From Vibrio fortis (GTDB lineage: Bacteria; Pseudomonadota; Gammaproteobacteria; Enterobacterales; Vibrionaceae): 64,000 bases of DNA. Both the position numbers and the translations under genes were made by a program. The notes under the pieces are model-generated. The model saw only the letters and a program-made list of their open reading frames with translations, was not told the DNA's origin and made no database searches. Below are positions 53,379-61,851 of the stretch, piece after piece. Where the stretch lies: positions 1,674,001 through 1,738,000 of the forward strand of contig NZ_AP025487.1 in the NCBI RefSeq assembly GCF_024347475.1. The letters are read 5' to 3'. Position 1 is the first letter of the stretch, and every line of letters starts with the position of its first letter.

Positions 53379-54686
53379 CTACTTGTTAAATTGAATCTTG
53401 ATTGCGTCGTGATTGATTCCCTTGTTAACGGGATATCCCATCGTCGCTACGATCATTGAGATGTAAGGATCTATATGTGAGAAGAATCGCTTCCAACCAG
53501 CACACAGGTAGTTCAACCCTGATTCACCATCCAATGTTTTGATAAAACGATTTTTGGGACATTCACCAAAACAGGCGAATTGGTATGTACACGCTCGACA
53601 TTGATTTGGAAGTGACGCCTCTTTTGCACGCCCAAACTCTTCTTGGCCTTGGGAGAATTGCATCTCTTCTAACTGCGCATCATTGATGTTTCCAAGCTTA
53701 TACTCTGGGTATACGTAATGATCACAAGCAAACACGTCACCATTGTGCTCGATAGCCAAACCCTTTCCACACATAGGAGCAAGAGTACAAAGAGGATTAA
53801 CTCGACCCATCCATGTTTCAACACATGCTTCAAAATACGGCACATGTACTTTACCGATATCGTTTTCTAACCACTCATCGAAGATGGTGCATAGAAACTC
53901 ACCCCATTGATGGTCCGATACGCACCACGATTCAACAATTGAGTTCGGGTGATTAGGCTCAGTTTCTGGCATCCCTTGAAAAATAACGTCTTCATCTGAC
54001 CACTTCTGTGGTGCGGTATCACGAAATGATTTTGGTTCGACAATTGGAATAAACTGCATCTGTGGTGAACGAACTTCATCACGCAAAAAACGGTAAACAT
54101 CTAGAGGGTTAGAGCCAGTAAGGTTGTTCACACAAGTCAAGGTCGCAAAATTAACCTTGTGTTTATGGAGAATCTCGACACCTTTCATTGTTTGCTTGAA
54201 AGTGCCACGACCCGCGCGGTTGGTGCGATACGCATTATGGACCATTTCCGGCCCATCAATACTCAAACCTACTAGGAAGTTGTTTTTACTTAAAAACTTA
54301 CCCCATTCGTCATTGAGTAATGTGCCGTTGGTTTGAATGTTATTCTCTATTTTGACGCCCTTTGGGCAGTACTTTTTTTGAAGGCTTACAACATCACGAA
54401 AATAGTTAACACCGAGTAAAGTTGGCTCGCCGCCTTGCCAGTGAAATACTATTTCTGGGTAGTTATGCTGTTCAATGTATGTGCGAATATAGGTTTCGAG
54501 CATCTCTTTGCTCATTTGTGTGGCACAGCCCTGCTCATGCCCAAGTAATTCTTCCTTGCTCAAGTAGTAGCAGTAAGTACAGTCAATATTACATGCAGCC
54601 CCAATAGGCTTAGTCATGATGTTCATTCGCTGTGCTGGTGCTGCTTTCGGCAACACAAGGGTATCGAGTTGAGCTGATTGAGCCAT
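53379..54686 (-). CDS. anaerobic sulfatase-maturating enzyme (radical SAM, anSME type)
   Basis: A 435-aa radical-SAM enzyme that converts the active-site Cys of a sulfatase to formylglycine in the cytoplasm before export. The SAM cluster motif is CNIDCTYC (Cys32, 36, 39), followed by FHWQGGEPTLLGVNYF and a C-terminal SPASM domain with CTLAPMCGKG, FACDHYVYPEYKLGNI and CRACTYQFACFGECPKNRF for two more 4Fe-4S clusters. The NGTLLN and SIDGPEM elements are conserved. First gene of a nine-gene minus-strand operon; an operator-like repeat lies 106 bp upstream. Its substrate is probably the adjacent sulfatase. Confidence 0.95.
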   Translation of the reverse strand: MAQSAQLDTLVLPKAAPAQRMNIMTKPIGAACNIDCTYCYYLSKEELLGHEQGCATQMSKEMLETYIRTYIEQHNYPEIVFHWQGGEPTLLGVNYFRDVVSLQKKYCPKGVKIENNIQTNGTLLNDEWGKFLSKNNFLVGLSIDGPEMVHNAYRTNRAGRGTFKQTMKGVEILHKHKVNFATLTCVNNLTGSNPLDVYRFLRDEVRSPQMQFIPIVEPKSFRDTAPQKWSDEDVIFQGMPETEPNHPNSIVESWCVSDHQWGEFLCTIFDEWLENDIGKVHVPYFEACVETWMGRVNPLCTLAPMCGKGLAIEHNGDVFACDHYVYPEYKLGNINDAQLEEMQFSQGQEEFGRAKEASLPNQCRACTYQFACFGECPKNRFIKTLDGESGLNYLCAGWKRFFSHIDPYISMIVATMGYPVNKGINHDAIKIQFNK

Positions 54687-54791
54687 TGTTATTCCTCTTA
54701 TCGTTCAATCACATTCACTGTGCAACAACTTCCCTAACACCGACCTATATCGGTTATCTGCATCCATTATTCATCAAGCTACTCATTTGGT

Positions 54792-54811
54792 AATCAGTAG
54801 TATTACGGTAT
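54792..54811. promoter_or_regulatory. LuxR-type operator copy before the maturase/Bat operon
   Basis: AATCAGTAGTATTACGGTAT has the perfect left arm AATCAGTA and a right arm matching TACTGATT at 5 of 8 positions. It lies 106 bp upstream of the maturase start, where its promoter should be. Confidence 0.6.
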
Positions 54812-54831
54812 CTGCTTACTGCCAGACAACG

Positions 54832-54860
54832 AAAAAGAGCGACCACATTGGCCGCTCTCT
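54832..54860 (-). terminator. terminator of the sulfatase gene
   Basis: On the minus strand AGAGCGGCC-AATGT-GGTCGCTCTTTTTC forms a strong stem with a U-tract 90 bp past the sulfatase stop. It separates the sulfatase from the maturase operon, so the latter needs its own promoter. Confidence 0.85.
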
Positions 54861-54948
54861 CCTGTTCCCGATGAGCAATTTAAGTTCAAATAAATCTATG
54901 TCTTATAGACTGTATTGCTTTGAAAATGCTCGTTGTTGTAACGCAACT

Positions 54949-56529
54949 CTATTGATACTGAGCACGTTGCCAGATGTTCATCTTCTCAACAATCTGGTCG
55001 ATTGAGAAAGAGCCCGGCACTTGACGTGGTGGGAATTCTTGGAACGTTTGCAAGAATTGGTATGTTTGAGCAGCACCAAGGTACATGTAAGGTAAATGCT
55101 CTACACGCCAGTTCTGGTAGCCCGTACTTTCATGCAGCGCGGACTCGTATGGGTCTTGGCGCAAGTTAAAGATGTATGGGAAACGCAGCTCTTCAAAGGC
55201 ACATGTCCAAGTTTCAATACCGTGACATTTGTTCACCGAGAACATCACTTTCCAATCGCCAAAACGAATCGCTGAGATGTCACCGTTATCTGTCGCATAG
55301 ATAAAGTTCTTACGTGGCCAATTAGGGTTATTGTCAGCTGTCGTGTTTTTGCCTTCCTTAAGCGCAGGCATCAAGTTGTAACCATCTAGGTGTACTTTGT
55401 ACTCTTTGCCATTAAGTTTGGTGCCTTTCTTCAGCTTCTCTACAAGCTTTGGCTCACCCGCAGCAGCAACAAAAGTGGGAGCCCAATCTAGGTGTGATGC
55501 AATTTCATTCGCAACCGAACCAGCAGGGATCTTATTTGGCCAACGCATCATAGCTGGTACGCGGAAGCCACCCTCCCATGTTGAGTTTTTCTCACCGTAA
55601 AAACGAGATGTACCACCATCAGGCCAACCCCATTTCTCTACGCCATTATCCGTGGTGTAAGAAACAATCGTGTTGTCAGCAATTTTGAGTTCATCAAGTT
55701 TATCAAGCAGTTGGCCGACCATGTTGTCGTGCTCAACCATTCCGTCACCGTATAAGCCACCACGCTTAGAGATGCCTTTTGACTCTTCTTTTAGGTGAGT
55801 CCATACATGCATACGTGTCGAGTTGTACCATAAGAAGAATGGCTTGTTCTCTTTATGCGCACGATCGATGAAGTCCAGAGCCGCTTCTAACGTTTCTTCA
55901 TCTACCGTTTCCATTCGTTTGATTGTTAACGCGCCGGTATCTTCTACACGACCATCAGCGTATGAGTGGATAACACCACGAGGACCAAACTTTTTCTTAA
56001 AGCCCGGCATTTTCGGGTAATCTGGATGCTCAGGCTCTTCCTCTGCGTTTAGGTGATATAAGTTACCGAAGAACTCATCAAAACCATGCTCTGTCGGTAG
56101 TTGAGAGTCCAAATCACCAAGGTGGTTCTTACCAAACTGGCCTGTCATGTAGCCTTTTTCTTTAAGCATTGTTGCAAGTGTTGGATCCTCTGGCTTCATG
56201 CCTTGTTTCGCGCCAGGCATACCAACTTTCGTCAAGCCAGTACGAATCGGGTGTTGACCAGTAATGAACGAAGAACGACCTGCAGTACATGATTGATCAC
56301 CGTAAAAATCAGTAAACAAAACACCCTCGTTCGCGATTCTATCGATGTTTGGCGTCCAGTGACCGGCTTGCCCACGAGTGTATGCACTCACGTTATCGAT
56401 ACCAATATCATCACCCCAGATAGCTAGGATATTTGGACGACTTGTATCAGTGGTCGCATAACTTGCCATTGCAGCAGAAGCAAGTGCTGCTCCCATAGCA
56501 AGTTGTAGGAAGGTTTTCTTTTTGAACAT
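54949..56529 (-). CDS. exported Cys-type sulfatase (arylsulfatase family)
   Basis: A 526-aa type I sulfatase with a signal peptide (cleavage after MASYA), so it acts in the periplasm or outside. The formylglycine motif CTAGR begins at Cys81 in DQSCTAGRSSFITGQ, making it a Cys-type enzyme that needs the radical-SAM maturase next door. Metal ligands are visible in IWGDDIGIDN (Asp40, Asp41) and the later TTDNGVEKW. It should cleave sulfate esters, possibly of algal or host polysaccharides or sulfated metabolites; the substrate is unresolved. It has its own promoter with the best operator copy 74 bp upstream, and its own terminator. Confidence 0.93.
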   Translation of the reverse strand: MFKKKTFLQLAMGAALASAAMASYATTDTSRPNILAIWGDDIGIDNVSAYTRGQAGHWTPNIDRIANEGVLFTDFYGDQSCTAGRSSFITGQHPIRTGLTKVGMPGAKQGMKPEDPTLATMLKEKGYMTGQFGKNHLGDLDSQLPTEHGFDEFFGNLYHLNAEEEPEHPDYPKMPGFKKKFGPRGVIHSYADGRVEDTGALTIKRMETVDEETLEAALDFIDRAHKENKPFFLWYNSTRMHVWTHLKEESKGISKRGGLYGDGMVEHDNMVGQLLDKLDELKIADNTIVSYTTDNGVEKWGWPDGGTSRFYGEKNSTWEGGFRVPAMMRWPNKIPAGSVANEIASHLDWAPTFVAAAGEPKLVEKLKKGTKLNGKEYKVHLDGYNLMPALKEGKNTTADNNPNWPRKNFIYATDNGDISAIRFGDWKVMFSVNKCHGIETWTCAFEELRFPYIFNLRQDPYESALHESTGYQNWRVEHLPYMYLGAAQTYQFLQTFQEFPPRQVPGSFSIDQIVEKMNIWQRAQYQ

Positions 56530-56602
56530 AGCTCAAGACCTTTTGTTTTTTTAAACGTAATTTCTTTCCGTGAGCTATTATTTAAGAATCATCGAATGGC
56601 GT

Positions 56603-56622
56603 AATCAGTAGTATTACTGATT
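56603..56622. promoter_or_regulatory. LuxR-type operator, sulfatase/luxR intergenic region
   Basis: AATCAGTAGTATTACTGATT has perfect 8-bp inverted arms with a 4-bp centre. It lies between the divergent sulfatase (74 bp from its start) and the GAF-LuxR regulator (121 bp from its start). Confidence 0.75.
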
Positions 56623-56743
56623 CGTCTCAGTCGCCTATCTCTAAAGAAGTAAAATATCCATGAATATGGCGAAGTATTTGACTTATCGTTTAATTAAGCG
56701 GTAATTTATTTATATTGCACTGTAATAAGGCGCGCTGTTTACA

Positions 56744-57523
56744 ATGAAAAACATTTCCGATATCTCATTCGAAGAATTAGTCACAGAACAATCCAACGCC
56801 CTCATTGGCTCATTACCAAAAGATTTTGATAACACTTGGAAAACCATTGCCAAGCCCGTACTGACTTGGTTTGACATTGACCGCGTCACTCTATTTCCTA
56901 ACTCCATGATCATGCTAAATGATGGTAAAACGGTATCCGTTTCTCGTGATGGGGTTCCCGAACTTAACCCTCAAATCTTCATCAGTGGAAACTACTTAGA
57001 TTACTTCAAGTTGCTACGTACCAAAAAAAATTGGCTTACGTTTAGTGAGCAAGAAATGGGCAACCATAAAATTTCCGTAATCAAGACGCTTCATACTGAA
57101 GGAGGACGATGGCACGGTATCATACCGCTTAAACTGTTTGGGCAGGACTGGGGAGCGTTATCATTCTCTAGATTTAACAATGAATTAGAACCACTTTCAG
57201 ACAAAGACATGACACGACTCAAGCTCATCTGCGACATTTGGTTGTGTTATTGGCAACATTCAACAATGGTAAGGAACTTAAAACAAGACCAACCTACCAA
57301 CGCCAATGAAAGTGAAAAACTACTGTTATTGACTCCTAAGCAGTGCTCTGTACTTACGTTATTGGCTCAAGGTTTTACTGCAAAACAGTGCGCTGAAAAA
57401 TTATTTCTCAGTCCAAGAACCATTGAATCCCACAAGTATCGAATGATTGATATTCTTGAACTTGAAAATAACACAGAGCTGATCCAATTCGCATTAAGAA
57501 ACGGACTAGGAATAGAACACTAG
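56744..57523 (+). CDS. GAF-LuxR family transcriptional regulator, divergent from the sulfatase
   Basis: A 259-aa regulator with an N-terminal GAF-like sensor domain (~20-170, with WFDIDRVTLFPNS and WHGIIPLKLFGQDWGALSFSRF) and a C-terminal LuxR/GerE helix-turn-helix (LTPKQCSVLTLLAQGFTAKQCAEKLFLSPRTIESHKYRMI region, residues ~195-240). No receiver domain, so it probably senses a small ligand directly. It is divergent from the sulfatase and is the natural candidate to bind the 20-bp inverted repeats in this part of the window. Confidence 0.9.
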   Translation: MKNISDISFEELVTEQSNALIGSLPKDFDNTWKTIAKPVLTWFDIDRVTLFPNSMIMLNDGKTVSVSRDGVPELNPQIFISGNYLDYFKLLRTKKNWLTFSEQEMGNHKISVIKTLHTEGGRWHGIIPLKLFGQDWGALSFSRFNNELEPLSDKDMTRLKLICDIWLCYWQHSTMVRNLKQDQPTNANESEKLLLLTPKQCSVLTLLAQGFTAKQCAEKLFLSPRTIESHKYRMIDILELENNTELIQFALRNGLGIEH

Positions 57524-57576
57524 AACGCCTACCCGACTCGCTCTATTATATAATTGCTGTAACAACACCATATACG

Positions 57577-57596
57577 TTACAGTAATTATACTGATT
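57577..57596. promoter_or_regulatory. LuxR-type operator copy before the SDR
   Basis: TTACAGTAATTATACTGATT has a perfect right arm (TACTGATT) and an intact CAGTA inner left arm; the three outer left bases differ. It lies 157 bp upstream of the SDR start and beyond the regulator's stop. Confidence 0.6.
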
Positions 57597-57753
57597 ACTC
57601 TTAATTTATACTGTTCGATACTGTCTCCATTAATCGCTAGATCTCATCAATTTATTTTCTATGAATATGACTCGACTCATTACACAGCCAATGCGTTCTG
57701 GGTTTCTTCAGACAATAAATTACACTTTGCATCGATTTAATTGGAGTATTCTT

Positions 57754-58581
57754 ATGCCTTCAAAAAATGTCTTAGTCGTTGGCGCTTCTTCTGGTATCGG
57801 AAAAGAGCTTGTCATCCAACTTATAGACTTAGGTCATACCGTTTATTGTGGTGCGAGACGACTAGAGAAAATGGTTGACCTCGAAGCGATCGGAGCGAAG
57901 ATCATTAAAGTGGACATTCGTAACGAAACTGATGTTGATTCCATGGTCGCGACAATGATCGAAGAAGTGGGTCACATTGATATTGTTTACGCCAACGCAG
58001 GTTACGCCATCGCAGGTCCTGTCGAAGAAACGCCGATATCTAAAGTTCAACAACAATTTGATACCAACGTTTATGGCGCTGCACGCCTTGCACGCGCGGT
58101 ATTACCCCACATGCGCGAGAGAAATTCAGGTCGTATTATCTTCACCAGCTCTATCGCTGGACGCGTCTCTACAAGCATGAATGCTTGGTATTCATCAACA
58201 AAACACGCTCTAAATGGCATGGTTAAAGGTCTAGCGCAAGAAGTCGCCGCCTTCAACATTTCAGTATCGACAATAGAACCCGGTGCAGTCCAAACTGAAT
58301 TCGACGCGATCCAACTTAGTGATATGAAAGCCACATCTTCCAAGCCAGAATACCAAGAGGTCGTGGCTAAGTCGCACAACTTTTTAAACAACGCCTACCG
58401 CTCTGGCTCTAGCCCACAATCTACAGTGCAACACATGATAAAAGCAGGCTTCGATAGAAAGCCGAGGCTTTGTTACCAAGCCACTCATGATGCAAAACTC
58501 ATGTATTGGGTGCAGAAAATATTTGGCGAACAGGCTATGGGATCATTATTTACAAGGCTAATTCAAAGAACATCTTTATAA
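57754..58581 (+). CDS. short-chain dehydrogenase/reductase
   Basis: A 275-aa classical SDR with GASSGIGKEL, NAGYA, active-site SSIAGRVS and the YSSTK catalytic motif; a basic ARRLEK after strand 2 suggests NADP(H). I use the ATG at 57754, preceded by GGAG 8 nt upstream; the frame extends 31 codons upstream without ribosome-binding site. It lies after the LuxR gene with an operator copy in between and ends with a terminator, so it is probably a single-gene regulon member. The substrate is unknown. Confidence 0.86.
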   Translation: MPSKNVLVVGASSGIGKELVIQLIDLGHTVYCGARRLEKMVDLEAIGAKIIKVDIRNETDVDSMVATMIEEVGHIDIVYANAGYAIAGPVEETPISKVQQQFDTNVYGAARLARAVLPHMRERNSGRIIFTSSIAGRVSTSMNAWYSSTKHALNGMVKGLAQEVAAFNISVSTIEPGAVQTEFDAIQLSDMKATSSKPEYQEVVAKSHNFLNNAYRSGSSPQSTVQHMIKAGFDRKPRLCYQATHDAKLMYWVQKIFGEQAMGSLFTRLIQRTSL

Positions 58582-58612
58582 ACAAAACCTTACCCCCCTA
58601 CCTCATCATTTT

Positions 58613-58637
58613 AAGCCAACACTCGTTGGCTTTTTTA
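58613..58637 (+). terminator. terminator of the SDR gene
   Basis: AAGCCAAC-ACTC-GTTGGCTT followed by four more T residues, about 30 bp past the stop. Confidence 0.9.
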
Positions 58638-58694
58638 CTCTCTATCAATCTAGTTTAATAACGTGAGATCATAGTATTGGCTCACCAAATATCT

Positions 58695-58714
58695 AATCCG
58701 TATTTTTACTGATT
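58695..58714. promoter_or_regulatory. LuxR-type operator copy before the YiaWV-like operon
   Basis: AATCCGTATTTTTACTGATT matches the 16 specific bases of AATCAGTA-N4-TACTGATT at 15 positions. It lies 100 bp upstream of the small membrane-protein start. Confidence 0.7.
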
Positions 58715-58814
58715 CCCTCTTCGCACACCCTCCGTAACATTTCTACATAGCTCACTCACGGTGTGAAGGAGCAACTCTAGCTAAACAATTTTTTGAACAT
58801 TTTAGGAAAGCATT

Positions 58815-59138
58815 ATGAGTTTAATCACAATGCCTTTTGTCGATACAGGTTTCGATACAGGCTTACACGTTGTTGCGGGGATCGTTCTTATAGGCACGAT
58901 AGTTGGTGCACTTTACGCCTTTTGGAAGTTCCACGAACTACCCATTCATCATGCTGACAAAAAGAAACATGGGCAGATGGGCTTGGTGACCATACTCACT
59001 TGGATAGGCTTTATCTGGCATTGGGTGTGGGTACTCGCCGTTATTATCGCTTTTGTCGACACTGAACAGAGCATTCGCCGTCTTCGTCATGTTTGGAATG
59101 ACACAACCCCTTCACAACCAGAACAAACAGGAGAATAA
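58815..59138 (+). CDS. small inner-membrane protein, YiaW-like (DUF3302)
   Basis: A 107-aa protein with two or three predicted helices (VVAGIVLIGTIVGALYAFW and LTWIGFIWHWVWVLAVIIAFV) separated by FHELPIHHADKKKHGQ, the pattern of E. coli YiaW. The next gene begins 2 bp after its stop and encodes the HlyD-like partner, the same order as yiaW-yiaV-type pairs. The pair is poorly characterised; a role in envelope maintenance or efflux is inferred. Confidence 0.75.
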   Translation: MSLITMPFVDTGFDTGLHVVAGIVLIGTIVGALYAFWKFHELPIHHADKKKHGQMGLVTILTWIGFIWHWVWVLAVIIAFVDTEQSIRRLRHVWNDTTPSQPEQTGE

Positions 59139-59140
59139 CG

Positions 59141-60364
59141 ATGCTTGAAGGTTTAGCTGTTTGGGCTCTATTTATCTACTTACTTCGTCTTATTGGGGTG
59201 CCTTGGAAAACACCATTTAAGGTATTTGCCTACGGAGGTGGGTCTATTTGGTTAGTCTTTGTCTGGGTTGGTTTGATCACTTGGGCGCCTATGGATCTAT
59301 CTGGTGGTTCAGTGGTTCAATCACCTCATATTCAGCTCCGCCCTGGGTCGACACGTGTAACGGGAAACATTGACGCTCTTTACATCTCTCCAAATGACAC
59401 CATTGAAAAAGGTGAACTGATCTATGAGATTGAGGATGATTCTTACGTTATTGCAGTTAATAAGGCAAAAGCGCAACTCGCGATTGCTGAAATGGCATAC
59501 AACTCAGCAGTTCAAGATATCAATATTGCTAATACCAATTATCAAACCTCTCTTGAAGATATTGAGATCTTAAAAAATCAAGTGGCTGCTGCGCAGCAAG
59601 ATCTCACTCTCAAACAACGCACCCTAAAACGCTACGTAGACCAGAATGCCAAGGTGAAAAACACCATAACTGAAAGTGTGTTAGATCAACAACGCACCTT
59701 AGTGGAAGTAGCCAAAAATCAACTTACGATTATTGAAGCCCAATACTCAAAATCACTTATCACAGCGAGAAAAAACCTAAACCTTATTGAGAAATCGCAG
59801 ATTTCGGTAGTGAGTAAAGAAGCAGATCTCCAAAATAAACAAGCATCGCTTGCTCAAGCTGAATGGGACTTGTCGCAAACCAGAATTTACGCACCCACAG
59901 ATGGTTATGTGACTAATTTTATGGCGCGTGAAGGCCAGTTTGTTGGTGCTATGCCTCGCTTAAAAATGTACAGCAATGAAAAATTTGTTTTGATGCGCAT
60001 TAACCACCAAGCTTTCCGTAACATTAAAGTGGGACAAGAAGCCGAATTTGCTACTGCGATTTACCCAGGAAAGGTATTTCAAGCCGAAGTCGAAGGCATT
60101 GTAGAAGCAACAGGTGAATCGCAAGGCTCTCTTCTTGCGCGAGAAACAAATGTACGTGCAACCACAGGTAAAAATGTGATGAACAAGCACCATTTCGTGA
60201 GACTACGCATTACTGAACCAGACGGATATGACATTCCTGTTGGCGCTGTTGGTTTAGCTTGGGTCAATGCAGAAAAGCCGATTCCATTTCTCAATTTCCT
60301 TAATGTAATCCGTGGCATCATTATTCGTATGAAAGCACAGATTTACTACTTGTACAGTATGTAG
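59141..60364 (+). CDS. HlyD/EmrA-family membrane-fusion protein (YiaV-like)
   Basis: A 407-aa periplasmic adaptor anchored by two N-terminal helices (LAVWALFIYLLRLIG and SIWLVFVWVGLITWAP). A lipoyl/biotinyl half-motif (LRPGSTRVTGNIDALYISPNDTIEKG) is followed by a long coiled-coil hairpin (~105-235) and the second lipoyl half with IYAPTDGYVTNFMAREGQFVG. No partner pump is adjacent; the small YiaW-like protein is the only membrane neighbour, so this may be a two-component system without classical transporter. Part of the operon with the operator at 58695. Confidence 0.9.
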   Translation: MLEGLAVWALFIYLLRLIGVPWKTPFKVFAYGGGSIWLVFVWVGLITWAPMDLSGGSVVQSPHIQLRPGSTRVTGNIDALYISPNDTIEKGELIYEIEDDSYVIAVNKAKAQLAIAEMAYNSAVQDINIANTNYQTSLEDIEILKNQVAAAQQDLTLKQRTLKRYVDQNAKVKNTITESVLDQQRTLVEVAKNQLTIIEAQYSKSLITARKNLNLIEKSQISVVSKEADLQNKQASLAQAEWDLSQTRIYAPTDGYVTNFMAREGQFVGAMPRLKMYSNEKFVLMRINHQAFRNIKVGQEAEFATAIYPGKVFQAEVEGIVEATGESQGSLLARETNVRATTGKNVMNKHHFVRLRITEPDGYDIPVGAVGLAWVNAEKPIPFLNFLNVIRGIIIRMKAQIYYLYSM

Positions 60365-60371
60365 GTTTCCC

Positions 60372-60479
60372 ATGAATACATTTCAAAAGGTCTGTGATTT
60401 TGTAGACAAAACACACCGAAAAAAAAGCCAAATGGTTCTCTTTGTTGTTTTCGTATTTTTGATCCTCAACATGCGTTAA
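60372..60479 (+). CDS. 35-aa single-helix membrane peptide
   Basis: A short reading frame starting 8 nt after the HlyD stop. It encodes a basic N-terminal half ending THRKKSQ and then the hydrophobic helix MVLFVVFVFLILNMR. The layout is that of a small inner-membrane protein, positive side inside. It would be translated as the third gene of the YiaWV-like operon. Support comes from position and hydrophobic pattern only; chance ORF is possible. Confidence 0.5.
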   Translation: MNTFQKVCDFVDKTHRKKSQMVLFVVFVFLILNMR

Positions 60480-60605
60480 CACCACAACTCTATTCGAAGC
60501 CCAGCTCTTTCTAAGATGACCACCTCCCCCTATAGGTGGCTGGGCTTCAATCCATTAGTTCAATTCTCTTTTATGGGTCGTTTAATTTCGCCCCTAGGTA
60601 CAATG

Positions 60606-61802
60606 ATGATTATGAAAAAATCCCTATTACCCCTATTAATTTGTTCTTCGGTTGCCAATGCAAGTGGCCTACTTTTACAAGAAGCTGTTACCGCGAACGC
60701 GGGCACGGCTGGTGCTGGCGACGGTGTTTATACTGAAACCGCTACTGCAAGTTGGACCAATCCTGCAACAATGAGTCACATGGGCGAGCAAAAAACCACG
60801 ATCAACACCATGGCTCTTTATCTACAAATGGATTACACCGATGGTTCACAAGATTCATCAACTATTGATACTCCAGAAGGCGATGCAAGTGCTGAAACAC
60901 TGATGCCCTCAGTAGGCATATTCCACGTTCGTCAGATTGCTGAAGCAACTCACATTGGAGTGAATTTCGGTGCTGTGGGCGGCTCATCCATAGAATATGG
61001 CGACGATTGGGATGGTGCTAACCATTTAGACAAGGCATTCCTTTCAGCATTGCAACTCAACCCAAATATCAGCTATCAAATTGACGACAACTGGTCTATC
61101 GCAGCAGGCATGCAAGTTAACTACGGTATGATTGAGGTAAGTACGTCTGGGTTCGAATCGGATATGGGGAGCGATTGGGCATTTGGGTACAACGCAGGTG
61201 CCATGTATAAAGCCAACACGTGGTCCATTGGCCTTAGTTACCGTTCAAAATTGGTTCACGATTTCGACGATATCACTGCTACCCTTACCAATGGTAATGA
61301 GGCACTCGTTGGAACAGAGTTGATCGTACCTGCAATAACCGACTTAAGTGCAAGTTATAACCTCAATAATCAGCTAACCATACTCTCTTCAATCCAATAC
61401 CATCAATGGAGTGAATTCGCAGAGACTCCTGTATACAATGACACATTGAACGCACGCCCAACCCTACCTCAAGCAATCGACCGCGATTGGGACGATGTAT
61501 GGAAGTTTGCGATCGGTGCCGACTATCAGCTTAATACTAATTGGGCTATAAAAGCGGGCTTCTCATACGAAACATCTCCGCAAGACGACCCGACAAAACA
61601 GTGGGTCGACCTACCGGTGGGCGAACAATATCGCTATTCGTTGGGTGCTAGCACATACTGGGACGATACCCGCATTGACCTCTTCTATGAGTATGCTGAC
61701 TTTGGCTCTATGGATATCGATCGCTCAGACAAAGCGTACACTCAAATCCAAGGTACATTTGTTGGGAATATCCACTTTATCGGTGCCAACTTCACCTTCT
61801 AG
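60606..61802 (+). CDS. OmpP1/FadL-family outer-membrane transporter
   Basis: A ~398-aa 14-stranded barrel of the FadL family, which takes hydrophobic compounds across the outer membrane. Signal peptide (cleavage after SVANA), then SGLLLQEAVTANAGTAGAGDGVYTETATASWTNPATMS (residues ~20-57), the family's N-terminal hatch with the NPA motif. It ends GNIHFIGANFTF. The start is ambiguous among ATGs at 60603, 60606 and 60612; AGGT at 60596 favours the first two. Usual ligand is long-chain fatty acids, but aromatic or other hydrophobic substrates are possible. Confidence 0.88.
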   Translation: MIMKKSLLPLLICSSVANASGLLLQEAVTANAGTAGAGDGVYTETATASWTNPATMSHMGEQKTTINTMALYLQMDYTDGSQDSSTIDTPEGDASAETLMPSVGIFHVRQIAEATHIGVNFGAVGGSSIEYGDDWDGANHLDKAFLSALQLNPNISYQIDDNWSIAAGMQVNYGMIEVSTSGFESDMGSDWAFGYNAGAMYKANTWSIGLSYRSKLVHDFDDITATLTNGNEALVGTELIVPAITDLSASYNLNNQLTILSSIQYHQWSEFAETPVYNDTLNARPTLPQAIDRDWDDVWKFAIGADYQLNTNWAIKAGFSYETSPQDDPTKQWVDLPVGEQYRYSLGASTYWDDTRIDLFYEYADFGSMDIDRSDKAYTQIQGTFVGNIHFIGANFTF

Positions 61803-61812
61803 TACGCGACAT

Positions 61813-61841
61813 AAAACGCTGAACTCCAAGTTCAGCGTTTT
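61813..61841. terminator. bidirectional terminator
   Basis: AAAACGCTGAACT and AGTTCAGCGTTTT form a perfect 13-bp stem with a 3-nt loop between the convergent FadL-like and outer-membrane genes. Confidence 0.93.
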
Positions 61842-61851
61842 ACTTTGATTG

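Noticed and set aside
54787..55005. 72-aa plus-strand frame between the maturase and sulfatase genes
   Set aside because: It overlaps an operator copy, a terminator and the sulfatase 3' end, and has no protein-like character.
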